NCBI GenBank assembly: GCA_000621765.1
Contig: JHXJ01000004.1
Location: 1 to 64,000 of the forward strand
DNA length: 64,000 bases
Reading direction: 5' to 3'
From: Ruminococcaceae bacterium AB4001
GTDB lineage: Bacteria; Bacillota; Clostridia; Saccharofermentanales; Saccharofermentanaceae
Shown one piece after another: positions 25,472 to 34,727 of this stretch. Position 1 is the first letter of the stretch. Each line of letters begins with the position of its first letter. A program made the translations under genes and the position numbers. The notes beneath the pieces are model-generated. The model was given only the letters and a program-made list of their open reading frames with translations. It ran no database searches and had not been told where the DNA came from.

Positions 25472-26761
25472 ATGAAGTCTGTAAAAGGAATATCTTTGAT
25501 TTTGACTGCAGCTGTTACATTGGGGTGCGCAGGCTGCGTGAAAGATCCCAAAGCAGGAGAGAATGCGCCTGAGGAAATAGATAAGGTCATCTCGTCTTAT
25601 ACGGAAAGCCTCAATGATTTTGATGCCAAAGGCATAATCAGCCTTACCGATTGGGAAGATGACGATAAGGATTACGGCACGGTCAAGGCGCTCATCGATG
25701 AGAATTTCTATAAGAAAACCGCGGGATCCGATGCTTTGGAAATATATAAATATATAGCTTCGACCGTCACGATCGACTATGACGAAGAGGACTTAAATAT
25801 CACTGATAAGAGTGCTTCGGTCAAGGTCACATATAAGATTGCTGACTGGAAGGAGGTTTTCGCCGAGCCGTCAGAAAGCTATGAAGATGCTCTCGAAAGC
25901 CTTAAGAACCAGAAGTCCACATTGGAGGTAAGCAGTAAGATCTCATTCGTGTTAAAAGGCGGCGAGTGGAAGATCACGAAGCTCCCGGATATCGGAGAAG
26001 TATTTGCCTTTGTTTATTCACTGCCCGTATTATTTGAACCAAACCCTACGGGCATAGTACCGACCGATACAGAACCTGCACCTTCGTGGACGCTCGGAAC
26101 CGATTTTACAGACAGTTATGAGAGCGCCATTGCGGCTTATACCGAAGTGCTGAAAGAGAACGGTGACTCGATAAGTTCATTCGAGTCCGCGTTCAATACC
26201 GACAAGTCAGTTGGCCTTTATGACATCAACGGCGACGGTCTCCCGGAGCTTTATTTCCTTAAGATGTCGGTCGACAATGAAGTCGTCCAGGTGGCTGATC
26301 TCTGCTTCTATTCTTATTTTGAATATGCAGGCGAAGCGATGGAAGTCGCCCATGTTCCGAGCGTTGTATACAATGCTGCAGGCGGCGGAGAATACATTCT
26401 TTTCGGTACGGACAAAGAGCTCCTTATCGTTACGTTCGGAGGCGAGGAATCCCTTTACAGGCTCAACATCAATGTTTTCGATTTCCTCTGGAACCCCACC
26501 GGAAGCTACACTGAAGAGATCCGCAACGATTACGTCGGTGAGGATTTTGTTGAGACACGCAACTACTTCGAAGGTAATACGGAGATAAGCAAAGACAGCT
26601 ACGAATCCATAATAAAGGATTACGTAGACAGGACAGAGATCGTTGCAGCATGTGATTATATCTTCACGGCAGACGATATCTTCGCCCCTCTCCAGTTAAA
26701 GCCGGGCGCGCAGATGATGAATTATGTCTCCGCGTTGGATTATCTTAAGATCCTGCAATGA
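25472..26761 (+). CDS. Lipoprotein, second of a tandem paralogous pair
   Basis: The signal peptide ends at a CAGC lipobox (Cys21 or so). The N-terminal domain parallels the preceding gene (LTDWEDDDKDYGTVKALI against its DWDSDDKEYVETEELL). So does the acidic loop GLYDINGDGLPELYF and the C-terminal ending ALDYLKILQ against TLEYLNSLK. Both are exactly 429 residues. The genes are 28 bases apart with an AAGGAG site, so they form an operon. The specific function is unknown. Confidence 0.8.
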   Translation: MKSVKGISLILTAAVTLGCAGCVKDPKAGENAPEEIDKVISSYTESLNDFDAKGIISLTDWEDDDKDYGTVKALIDENFYKKTAGSDALEIYKYIASTVTIDYDEEDLNITDKSASVKVTYKIADWKEVFAEPSESYEDALESLKNQKSTLEVSSKISFVLKGGEWKITKLPDIGEVFAFVYSLPVLFEPNPTGIVPTDTEPAPSWTLGTDFTDSYESAIAAYTEVLKENGDSISSFESAFNTDKSVGLYDINGDGLPELYFLKMSVDNEVVQVADLCFYSYFEYAGEAMEVAHVPSVVYNAAGGGEYILFGTDKELLIVTFGGEESLYRLNINVFDFLWNPTGSYTEEIRNDYVGEDFVETRNYFEGNTEISKDSYESIIKDYVDRTEIVAACDYIFTADDIFAPLQLKPGAQMMNYVSALDYLKILQ

Positions 26762-26854
26762 TGAACGTGTTGTAAACGCAGGGGCCGATATCTTTACTAT
26801 GAAGGCAGATTCTTGATAAAATATATGAAAATATGAAATCGGAGGACGTCTGTC

Positions 26855-27184
26855 ATGGATGCTTTATTATTTGCTAAGGCAGCTAGGGAAGAGAAGGACG
26901 CTATGCTCGAGACATATCTCAGCAGTGCAGATACCCCTGCCGGTGAACAGATAGCAAAACTCAAGGCTGCAGGCGCCAGCGATGAGCTCTTGAAGGAAGT
27001 TTTCGACTCGGTGCTTACAGACTGCTTTTATAACATCCTTTTGGGAATCGACGGACAGATGCCGATCGGTTCATTGGGAGAGAGAAGTTACAGACTCCTT
27101 GCTCCGGACAGCACGGTAATCTCAAATGCGAGCGGAACTCTTGCCGAGGCTGCATACGAAGCTTTCTACGGCGAAGAGGGCTGA
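26855..27184 (+). CDS. Small helical protein of unknown function
   Basis: This 109-residue soluble protein is mostly amphipathic helix and has no motif that I know. A GGAGG site precedes the ATG and a terminator follows closely, so it is likely a real monocistronic gene. Confidence 0.65.
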   Translation: MDALLFAKAAREEKDAMLETYLSSADTPAGEQIAKLKAAGASDELLKEVFDSVLTDCFYNILLGIDGQMPIGSLGERSYRLLAPDSTVISNASGTLAEAAYEAFYGEEG

Positions 27185-27210
27185 CCGGTCTGACAATTAA
27201 ATGAAACTTT

Positions 27211-27236
27211 AAAGGCTGCTCTTAAGGGCAGCCTTT
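27211..27236. terminator. Bidirectional hairpin terminator
   Basis: AAAGGCTGC (27211-27219) pairs with GCAGCCTTT (27228-27236), lying between convergent genes. A/T-rich flanks allow use on both strands. Confidence 0.75.
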
Positions 27237-27271
27237 ATGTTGAAAACTTATTTGAACCTGATTGCTTAACA

Positions 27272-28546
27272 TTACACCGGAGTCCAGACGAACCAGACGA
27301 AGAGGTAACCCGTGAGCACTGCGGTGAGTGTGAACGGCACGCCGATCTTCATGAAGTCGCCGAAGCTGACTTCGTAGCCTTCTTTCCGGAGCATGCCTAC
27401 GCCGGCTATGTTGGCTGATGCTCCGATGGGGGTGAGGTTACCGCCTAAGGTAGCGCCGACCAGAAGTCCGAAGTAGAGGAAGTGCGGTTCGACGTTCATT
27501 GCGGCAGCGACGCCTGCAAGAAGCGGGAGCATTGTCGCAACGTAAGGGATGTTATCGATGAATGCGGAGATGATGACAGAACCCCATACAACGATCGTGA
27601 AGAGAAGGAATCTGTTGTTGCCGCCGACACCTGCTATAAGGTTCGCGAGATCGTCGATGAGACCGACTTCCTTGATCGATGCGATGACCACGAAAAGTCC
27701 CAGAAGGAGGAGCATCGTATCGTAGTCCATTGCCTTGAGCGAGTGGACCATGCCCTTTGTGGACTTCTGCTTGATGAGTTCCCAGACGATCGTGAGGATA
27801 CCGCATGCCATGCAGATGATTCCGTTTGTGGTCGGCGGGGTGTTGGGGATGAAGGATGCGATGATGAGGAGCACGACATGTCCGAGCATTGTGATAGTGG
27901 GGACATAGTCTGTGACCTTGGTGTGCTCGTCGCTTGAGACGGGCTGGCGGTTCTTGCGGAAGAGGATCATCATGATCGGGATCGTAAGGAGCGCGCCGAA
28001 TTCAACTGCGAAGAACATTCCGAGACGTCCGTTCATCCAGAAGAAGTCGTTGAAGTTCATGTTGTCAGCTGCAGCGAGCATGATGGAAGTCGTGTCGCCG
28101 ACGAGTGTTGCGGCACCCTGAAGATTGGATGAGACCGCAATCGAGATGATCATGGGAACAGGGCTGATCTTAAGCTTTTTGCAGATCGCAAGACCTACCG
28201 GAGCGACCATAAGGACTGTAGCGACGTTGTCGATGAATGCTGAGATGATGCCTGAGAAAAGTGACATGATGATCGTTACCCACATGACGTTGGGTGACAG
28301 ACGGAGCAGGGCTTCAGCTATCCTGTTCGGCATCTTGGATTCGATGAAATAGTCGACGATTACCATCGTACCGAAGATCATCATGAGGACGTTCCAGTCG
28401 ATGGCAGGAAGCACGTTGCTAAGCGGGAGCACCTGGCCAATGAGCATTATGGCTGCCGCAGCAAGTGCGACTATCGCACGCCTCTTGGGCAGGATTATCA
28501 TGAGCAGGTACATCACTACAAAAACTGCGATGGCAAAAATCTTCAT
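27272..28546 (-). CDS. ArsB/P-protein-type ion transporter superfamily permease
   Basis: This 424-residue protein has about eleven or twelve membrane helices in two inverted halves. Each half carries the conserved hairpin signature: SAFIDNVATVLMVAPV near 105-120 and SAFIDNIPYVATMLPL near 325-340, followed by GATLGGNLTPIGASAN. These match the ion transporter superfamily (ArsB, NhaD, P-protein, SLC13). No arsenic genes are adjacent, so sodium/proton exchange or carboxylate transport is as likely as arsenite export. Its start overlaps the stop of the upstream GT2-GtrA gene by one base. Confidence 0.82.
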   Translation of the reverse strand: MKIFAIAVFVVMYLLMIILPKRRAIVALAAAAIMLIGQVLPLSNVLPAIDWNVLMMIFGTMVIVDYFIESKMPNRIAEALLRLSPNVMWVTIIMSLFSGIISAFIDNVATVLMVAPVGLAICKKLKISPVPMIISIAVSSNLQGAATLVGDTTSIMLAAADNMNFNDFFWMNGRLGMFFAVEFGALLTIPIMMILFRKNRQPVSSDEHTKVTDYVPTITMLGHVVLLIIASFIPNTPPTTNGIICMACGILTIVWELIKQKSTKGMVHSLKAMDYDTMLLLLGLFVVIASIKEVGLIDDLANLIAGVGGNNRFLLFTIVVWGSVIISAFIDNIPYVATMLPLLAGVAAAMNVEPHFLYFGLLVGATLGGNLTPIGASANIAGVGMLRKEGYEVSFGDFMKIGVPFTLTAVLTGYLFVWFVWTPV

Positions 28547-29706
28547 TATCTGTTTCCTTGTTTCGTTTTATTTTCGGTCAGTCTGCTGGCGCGGAAAACT
28601 ATCTTCTGCTGGATCGTATAACTCAGGAAGAAGAGGAGCGTGTCCACGACAGCTTTGACAAATGTCGTTGTCTCAAGATGGAATATGAAAGCTATAAGGC
28701 TTACAAGACCTGCGCTTATGCTCATCTGTATTACCGCGAGCAGCGCATATTTGATGAGCGATGAGCCCCTTGAGGCACGGCTCTTAAAGACGAATTTGTA
28801 GTTTATGAGATAGTTGTAGACTGCCGATATCACGCGCGCGCAGACTGTAGCGGTAAAGACGACCTCGCTGATGTCGGAGATCGAAGAAGCTGATGCGGCG
28901 AAGAGGTTTGCCAGCCCGATGCTGAACAGGTGATAGAGCAGTATGTCTAATACAAAAGACGAGAGCGAAGCGAAGATGAACTTGAAGAACTTCTGCAAGA
29001 GTATCCAGTAGATCCTTAAGGAATCCCTTACGGGTTTGAAGTGGGTCTGATGGTTCTCTTTGGATTCATAGACCGTCTTGATCGGAACTTCGATGAGGTT
29101 GTATTTGCCGGCGCACTCCAAGAGCATTCGTGTCTCGAATTCAAATCTCTCGCCCTTGCAGTCGATCAGTTCTTTCATGAACTCGCGGGAAATGCCTCTT
29201 AATCCTGACTGTGTGTCATTGATCCTCATGCCGGCGACATATGAAAAGACTTTTATCGTGATGGTGTTTCCGAACCAGCTCTTCCAGGGGATATCCTCTT
29301 TTTTAAACTGGCGGACACCTAAGATGAGCGAATCAGGAGATGCCCTGAAAGCATCGATTATCGAGTTGATGCAGTCGGGAGTATGCTGGCCGTCCGAATC
29401 TGCGGTAACGCAGCCTGTTGCTTCCGGCATGTTTTCGATGATGTATGAGAAAGCTGTCTTAAGAGCGCGGCCCTTGCCTCTGTTCGGATGGTATGAGATG
29501 AGCTTTCCGCCGCGTTTTGTGATGATGGATTCAGCCTCTTTGAAGATGGGATCGTACTTCCCGTCAGAACCGTCATTTACGATAATGACAGGCCCCATCT
29601 CTCTGCTGTCAAAATCATTAAGCAGAGCAATAAGCCTGTCGTCAGGCTCATAGGAAGGTATCACTATCGGAACGTTTGCCGGCTTAATAGTCTCATCTGT
29701 TTTCAT
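28546..29706 (-). CDS. GT2 glycosyltransferase fused to a GtrA-like membrane domain
   Basis: Residues about 12-225 form a dolichol-phosphate-mannose-synthase-like GT2 domain with VIPSYEPDDRL, NDGSDG and TADSDGQHTPD (the DxD-type metal site). From about 240 four helices form a GtrA domain (AVYNYLINYKFVF is the GtrA signature). Such fusions make a polyprenyl-phosphate sugar and help flip it for wall or polysaccharide glycosylation. A membrane GT-C-like protein at 54313 could use this donor, by inference. An extended -10 (TGCTAAAAT) sits only about six bases before the ATG, raising the possibility of a near-leaderless transcript. Confidence 0.87.
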   Translation of the reverse strand: MKTDETIKPANVPIVIPSYEPDDRLIALLNDFDSREMGPVIIVNDGSDGKYDPIFKEAESIITKRGGKLISYHPNRGKGRALKTAFSYIIENMPEATGCVTADSDGQHTPDCINSIIDAFRASPDSLILGVRQFKKEDIPWKSWFGNTITIKVFSYVAGMRINDTQSGLRGISREFMKELIDCKGERFEFETRMLLECAGKYNLIEVPIKTVYESKENHQTHFKPVRDSLRIYWILLQKFFKFIFASLSSFVLDILLYHLFSIGLANLFAASASSISDISEVVFTATVCARVISAVYNYLINYKFVFKSRASRGSSLIKYALLAVIQMSISAGLVSLIAFIFHLETTTFVKAVVDTLLFFLSYTIQQKIVFRASRLTENKTKQGNR

Positions 29707-29729
29707 AGTGATTATTTTAGCATAAACCT

Positions 29730-30917
29730 TCAGGCTGACTTGGGTTTGTACAGGATCTTGAGAAGTATCGGTGCGAGGATGGAACTTGCGAGGATCATGA
29801 GGATGACCGCCGTGAAATAGTCGGAGGGAATGAGTCCCGCGTTAAGACCTTTCTGTGCAGTGATGAGCGCGACTTCGCCACGAGTCATCATGCCGATTCC
29901 GATCTTGAGTGAATCGTTCCAGTTGAATCTGCAGAGTTTTGCGCTCGTGCCGCATCCGATGATCTTTGATATGAGTGCCACGAAAACGAAGGCAACGGAG
30001 AAGATGAGGAACGTCGGGTTGAAGTTCTCGAAAGAGACTTTAAGTCCGATGCTCGCAAAGAAGATGGGCGCGAAGACCATGTAAGAACTGACGTCGACTT
30101 TACGTTCAACGTACTTGACGTCGTGGAGGTTGCAGAGGACAACGCCTGCGACGTACGCGCCTGTGATATCTGCGATTCCGAAATATCTTTCAGCGACATA
30201 AGCCATGAAAAGGCAGTAGCAGAGGGCTGCGATCGGGATCCTTCTCGTATGCTCATATCTTGCGTCGAGCCATTTGAATGCCTTGTAAACAACGAAGCCG
30301 GAGATGATGGCGATCGCGAAGAACATGATGGCTTTGAGCATCGTGCTCCATACGGAAGTGCCTGTTCCCTTGGCGCTTAAGACGAATGTGAGGACGATGA
30401 TTACGATTACATCGTCGATGATGGCGGCGCTTACGATAGTCGTACCGACCGTGCTGCTGAGCTTTCCTAATTCCTTAAGTGCGGCAACAGTGATGCTGAC
30501 GGATGTAGCAGCCATGATGGTGCCGATGAAAAGACCTTTGATGAACTGCTCGGAACCGATCGGGCCGAATCCGTAGAAGCTCATGAAAAGAACAGCGCCG
30601 AGAACCAGAGGTGCAAAGACGCCGGCGCATGCAATGGCAGTAGCCTTAAGGCCTGTTGCCTTGAGCTTTTTCATGTCCGTGGTAAGACCTGCTTCGAACA
30701 TGAGCATGATGACGCCGATCTCGGCCATCTTATTGATGAAGTCAGACTGGTTTACAAGACCAATGACAGCAGGGCCCAGAAGAAGGCCTGCAATGATCTC
30801 ACCTACTACTTCAGGAGCATGTATTTTACGGGCGACGATACCGAAAGCCTTTGCGGCAAACAGGATCAGTGCAACATCAATGATGAATCTAAGACTTTCC
30901 AAAGTTATTACTTCCAA
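29730..30917 (-). CDS. CPA2-type cation/proton antiporter
   Basis: This is a 395-residue membrane protein of the Na+/H+ exchanger family. HAPEVVGEIIAGLLLGP and the paired aspartates in SAAIIDDVIVI are diagnostic for CPA2 NapA/KefB-type exchangers. Electrogenic members carry the double Asp. No C-terminal TrkA-N or RCK domain is fused. The C-terminal signature MMTRGEVALITAQKGL is typical. It lies upstream of the GT2-GtrA gene on the same strand. Confidence 0.9.
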   Translation of the reverse strand: MEVITLESLRFIIDVALILFAAKAFGIVARKIHAPEVVGEIIAGLLLGPAVIGLVNQSDFINKMAEIGVIMLMFEAGLTTDMKKLKATGLKATAIACAGVFAPLVLGAVLFMSFYGFGPIGSEQFIKGLFIGTIMAATSVSITVAALKELGKLSSTVGTTIVSAAIIDDVIVIIVLTFVLSAKGTGTSVWSTMLKAIMFFAIAIISGFVVYKAFKWLDARYEHTRRIPIAALCYCLFMAYVAERYFGIADITGAYVAGVVLCNLHDVKYVERKVDVSSYMVFAPIFFASIGLKVSFENFNPTFLIFSVAFVFVALISKIIGCGTSAKLCRFNWNDSLKIGIGMMTRGEVALITAQKGLNAGLIPSDYFTAVILMILASSILAPILLKILYKPKSA

Positions 30918-31102
30918 TCGCGATATAAGGGGCTTTTAACCCTGCCGAATTCCACCGCACCTAGTTATATCACGCGGAAAATTAAAAGACAGACTGCATA
31001 TTATACAAACTTATTCTTTTAATAAGGTGTTTAACGCGTAAAAATGATATTATAAAGTGTTATTTTATGACCTGACGCCGGTCAGGCTCTCGGAGGCATT
31101 TG

Positions 31103-32884
31103 ATGAAACAACTTGAATATCCTTATGATGCCGATTATATCCTTCGCAAGAAGAAGGCTATCAGAAGGGAACTCCTCGCAAGAGAGGGGATTCAGTATAT
31201 AGATAAGAAGATCGCCATTTTAGGCGGTTCTACGACCAGCGACATCAAGCTGATCTTAGAGCTCTTTCTTTTGAATTACGGCATCAGGCCGGAATTCTAT
31301 GAGTCAGAGTACAACAAGTATTTCGAGGATGCGGTATTCGGCAATCCGGAGCTCGACGACTTTAAACCGGATCTTGTTTTCGTGCACACAACGACAAGAA
31401 ACATCGCAAGATTCCCTGCTGTCACGGATACGCCCGAGCAGATAGATGCGCTGATCGATGAGACGATGGGCAGATTCGGGCAGATCTGGCAGGCACTGTC
31501 GGAGCGCTTCAAGTGCACCGTAATACAGAATAACTTCGAGCAGCCGTATTTCAGACTTCTCGGAAACAGCGACTTTACCAATATCCACGGAAGACTGAAC
31601 TTCATAAACAGACTGAATGACAGGTTCTGCGCTTATGCCCAGACACATCAGAATTTCTTCATCAACGACATCAACTATGTCTCCGCTGTCTACGGCATCA
31701 AGAAGTGGGCAGATCCGGGTGACTGGTACAGATATAAGTACGCGCTGAGCGTTTCTGCTATCCCTGATTTTGCATTCAATCTCGCGCACATAATCAAGGC
31801 CGTATACGGCAGGAACAAGAAGGCGTTCGCTCTTGATATGGACAACACCCTCTGGGGCGGCATCGTAGGTGACGACGGTCCCGAGAACATCAAGATCGGA
31901 CATGAGGATGCCGAGTCGGAACTCTTCACGGAATTCCAGCAGTACATAAAGGCCCACAAGGATCTGGGCATCCTTCTTACCGTCGCTTCAAAGAACGACG
32001 AAGAGAATGCTCTGGCAGGACTTGCAAGACCTGACTCGACCTTAAAGCAGGATGACTTCATCATCATTAAGGCTAACTGGGAGAACAAGGACCGCAACAT
32101 CGCGAATATAGCTCAGGAACTGAACATCGGTTCAGACAGCTTTGTTTTCGTCGATGATAATCCGGTCGAAAGGACCCTCGTCGAAGAGCAGATCGCAGGC
32201 ATATCCGTACCCGCAGTCGGCGCTCCCGAGACGTATATCGACACCATAGATTCCAACGGATTCTTTGAGGTCACAGGCATCTCTGAAGAAGACATCAAGC
32301 GTGGCGGAATGTATAAGGCGAACATGGAGCGTGCGAAGGCATCCGCTTCTTTCGACAACTACGACGATTATCTGAAGTCTCTCGACATGAAGGCTGAGAT
32401 CAAGCCTTTTGCACCCGTATACATGGCAAGGATCGCTGAGCTTACGAACAAGAGCAACCAGTTCAACTTAACGACAAAGAGATGCTCCCAGGCTGAGATC
32501 GAGAATTTCGCATCTGACCCTTCCTACATCACTCTGTACGGAAGACTCGAAGACAAGTTCGGCGACAACGGAGTCGTTGCAGTCACATTCGGCCACGCTG
32601 AAGGCGACACGTTCTACATCGACCTCTGGCTCATGAGCTGCAGGGTCTTAAAGCGCGGTATGGAATTTGCAATGATGGATGAGCTCATAGCAGAGGCAAA
32701 ATCACGAAATATCACAAAGATCAAAGGCTATTATTATCCGACAGCAAAGAATAAAATAGTCAGAGATTTTTACGAGCTTCAGGGATTTACGAAAATAAGC
32801 GAGGCTGAAGACGGCGCGACCGAGTGGATACTCGATCTTAATGAACCACACAAGAGCGGTAACGTCGCCATCAAGGTCAACTGA
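31103..32884 (+). CDS. FkbH-like HAD-IIIC protein
   Basis: FkbH-type enzymes take 1,3-bisphosphoglycerate, dephosphorylate it, and load D-glycerate (or a related acid) on an acyl carrier protein. The 593-residue protein has an N-terminal SGNH-like fold (LGGSTTSDIKLILELFL), then a HAD core with the nucleophile pair Asp245-x-Asp247 in FALDMDNTLWGG. FVFVDDNPVERTLV is the third HAD motif. A GNAT-like C-terminal domain follows (about 425-585). The ATG at 31103 follows CGGAGG. An ACP and an MBOAT gene come next, so the product is probably passed to the MBOAT. Confidence 0.88.
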   Translation: MKQLEYPYDADYILRKKKAIRRELLAREGIQYIDKKIAILGGSTTSDIKLILELFLLNYGIRPEFYESEYNKYFEDAVFGNPELDDFKPDLVFVHTTTRNIARFPAVTDTPEQIDALIDETMGRFGQIWQALSERFKCTVIQNNFEQPYFRLLGNSDFTNIHGRLNFINRLNDRFCAYAQTHQNFFINDINYVSAVYGIKKWADPGDWYRYKYALSVSAIPDFAFNLAHIIKAVYGRNKKAFALDMDNTLWGGIVGDDGPENIKIGHEDAESELFTEFQQYIKAHKDLGILLTVASKNDEENALAGLARPDSTLKQDDFIIIKANWENKDRNIANIAQELNIGSDSFVFVDDNPVERTLVEEQIAGISVPAVGAPETYIDTIDSNGFFEVTGISEEDIKRGGMYKANMERAKASASFDNYDDYLKSLDMKAEIKPFAPVYMARIAELTNKSNQFNLTTKRCSQAEIENFASDPSYITLYGRLEDKFGDNGVVAVTFGHAEGDTFYIDLWLMSCRVLKRGMEFAMMDELIAEAKSRNITKIKGYYYPTAKNKIVRDFYELQGFTKISEAEDGATEWILDLNEPHKSGNVAIKVN

Positions 32885-32915
32885 GATAAGGTCCTCGCAA
32901 AAGGAGATTTGGGAA

Positions 32916-33158
32916 ATGACAAGAGAAGAGATTTACGACAAGCTTAACGAAGTGTTCCAGGATGTTTTCGATGACGAGGACATTACAGTTAACGATTCCA
33001 CGGTCGCAGCTGATGTTGACGGTTGGGATTCATTAGAGCACATCAACCTTATCGTAGCCGTTGAAAGGTGCTTCGGCATCAAGTTCACGATGGGTGAGAC
33101 GACAGGTCTTAAGAACGTCGGTGAGATGGTAGACAGGATCATTGCCCACCTCGGCTAA
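32916..33158 (+). CDS. Acyl carrier protein
   Basis: This 80-residue four-helix ACP has Ser39 in GWDSLEHINL as the 4'-phosphopantetheine site. AAGGAGA precedes the ATG. It is not near fatty-acid synthesis genes, and its place between FkbH and MBOAT marks it as a dedicated carrier for that pathway. Confidence 0.93.
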   Translation: MTREEIYDKLNEVFQDVFDDEDITVNDSTVAADVDGWDSLEHINLIVAVERCFGIKFTMGETTGLKNVGEMVDRIIAHLG

Positions 33159-33168
33159 AGGTTAATAA

Positions 33169-34713
33169 ATGTCATTAGTATCCGCACTTTTCCTGGCATT
33201 CGTTGCAGCAGTCTTACTGCTCTACTATGTGCTGCCCAAGTCCGTAAGACTCTGGGTGGTATTGGCAGCGAGCCTTGCATTTGCGGGATTTCTGGGTTTC
33301 TACACATTGCTTTTCGTCCTCGTGTCTGGAGTCCTCTGTTATGTCGGAGGCCTTCTTGCCGGCCCTTCGAAAAGCAACGCCCTGCGCAATGTCGCAACCG
33401 TAGTTACGGTCGTAATCAACATCGCGCTATTGTGCTGCATCAAGTACTACAATGTGCTTGGCCTTGCCGCTGAAAGACTGAATCTCCTTTTCGGCGCTAC
33501 GGAAACGGCCAACACATTCTTCCTCTACGCAGTCCCTGTCGGAATGTCATTCTATGTGCTTCAGACATCAGGCTACATCCTGGACTGCAGATGGGAAAAG
33601 ATCGCACCCGAGAAGAACTTCTTCAAGGTCTTACTGTTCTCAACATACTTCCCGCAGCTTATGTCGGGACCTATGAATACTTATGCAAACCTTTCCGCAG
33701 AGTTTGAAAAGGCCAAGTCGGTCAGGTTCTCTTTTGAGAGGATCTGCGACGGCGCGGTAAGAGTAGCATGGGGATTTTTCAAGAAACTGGTAATCGCCGA
33801 GCGCGCTGCAATGCCCGTAAATCTTATCTTTGCAGACCATCAGACGTTCACGGGTCTTTATGTTCCGATCGGCGTTTTCTTCTTCGCGATCCAGCTCTAT
33901 ACAGACTTCTCCGGATGCATGGACGTCGTCATCGGCGTATCCCACATGCTCGGCATCGAACTTCCCGAAAACTTCAACTGCCCGTTCTTCTCAAAGACCG
34001 TCAAGGAATACTGGAGAAGATGGCACATCACTCTTGGCGGATGGCTCCGTGATTACCTCATGTATCCTCTCCTCAAGAGCGAGCCGCTCATCAAGCTCGG
34101 CGACTGGTCCAAGGCAAAGTTCGGCAAGAAGAACGGCAAGAAAGTTCCGACATATGTCGCTCTCTTCGTCCTCTGGTTTGCAGTCGGTTACTGGCACGGC
34201 GGCCTTTGGAATTACGTCATCGGCTCAGGAATCCTGCACTTCATCTATATCGTCCTCGGCATGATCTTCGAGCCTGCGTTCAAGAACATCAGACCGAAGA
34301 TCGGCGCAGACAAGCTCTACTTCAGGATCTTCCAGTCCGTCCGCACATTCATCCTGATGCTCTCGGGCTTCGTGTTCTTCAGATCCGCGACCGTCATGGA
34401 CGCAGTTGACATGTATGCTGCGATCTTCCGCAGGGGCGGTGCTGCTCTTAACTGGGCGAACTTCTCTGCTTCAGGTCTCAATCTGTCGAATCTCATCGTG
34501 CTCATAATAGCTGTCCTGCTCGTTGCGGCAGTCGACGCTTACAAATATGTACCAAGCGAAGATGACCAGCCCAAGTCAATGATCGCCTTCTTAAGAAGCA
34601 AGGGGATCGTCGTTCTCTGGGCAGCATTTATGGTATTGCTTATTGCAACTTTGGTTTTCGGAATGTATGGTTTAGGCTACGATTCCGGTTCATTCATATA
34701 CGCTAGAATCTGA
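33169..34713 (+). CDS. MBOAT O-acyltransferase (AlgI/DltB type)
   Basis: This polytopic 514-residue membrane acyltransferase carries the family's core: YFPQLMSGPMNTYANL, YTDFSGCMDVVIGVSHMLG, and WRRWHITLGGWLRDYL, with the invariant histidine probably His343 in YWHGG and His286 in RRWHITL. DltB and AlgI relatives move acyl groups from a carrier protein or CoA across the membrane to a wall polymer. It begins 11 bases after the ACP gene and is probably the final step of the cassette. Confidence 0.9.
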   Translation: MSLVSALFLAFVAAVLLLYYVLPKSVRLWVVLAASLAFAGFLGFYTLLFVLVSGVLCYVGGLLAGPSKSNALRNVATVVTVVINIALLCCIKYYNVLGLAAERLNLLFGATETANTFFLYAVPVGMSFYVLQTSGYILDCRWEKIAPEKNFFKVLLFSTYFPQLMSGPMNTYANLSAEFEKAKSVRFSFERICDGAVRVAWGFFKKLVIAERAAMPVNLIFADHQTFTGLYVPIGVFFFAIQLYTDFSGCMDVVIGVSHMLGIELPENFNCPFFSKTVKEYWRRWHITLGGWLRDYLMYPLLKSEPLIKLGDWSKAKFGKKNGKKVPTYVALFVLWFAVGYWHGGLWNYVIGSGILHFIYIVLGMIFEPAFKNIRPKIGADKLYFRIFQSVRTFILMLSGFVFFRSATVMDAVDMYAAIFRRGGAALNWANFSASGLNLSNLIVLIIAVLLVAAVDAYKYVPSEDDQPKSMIAFLRSKGIVVLWAAFMVLLIATLVFGMYGLGYDSGSFIYARI

Positions 34714-34727
34714 CGGAGGAATTACTT

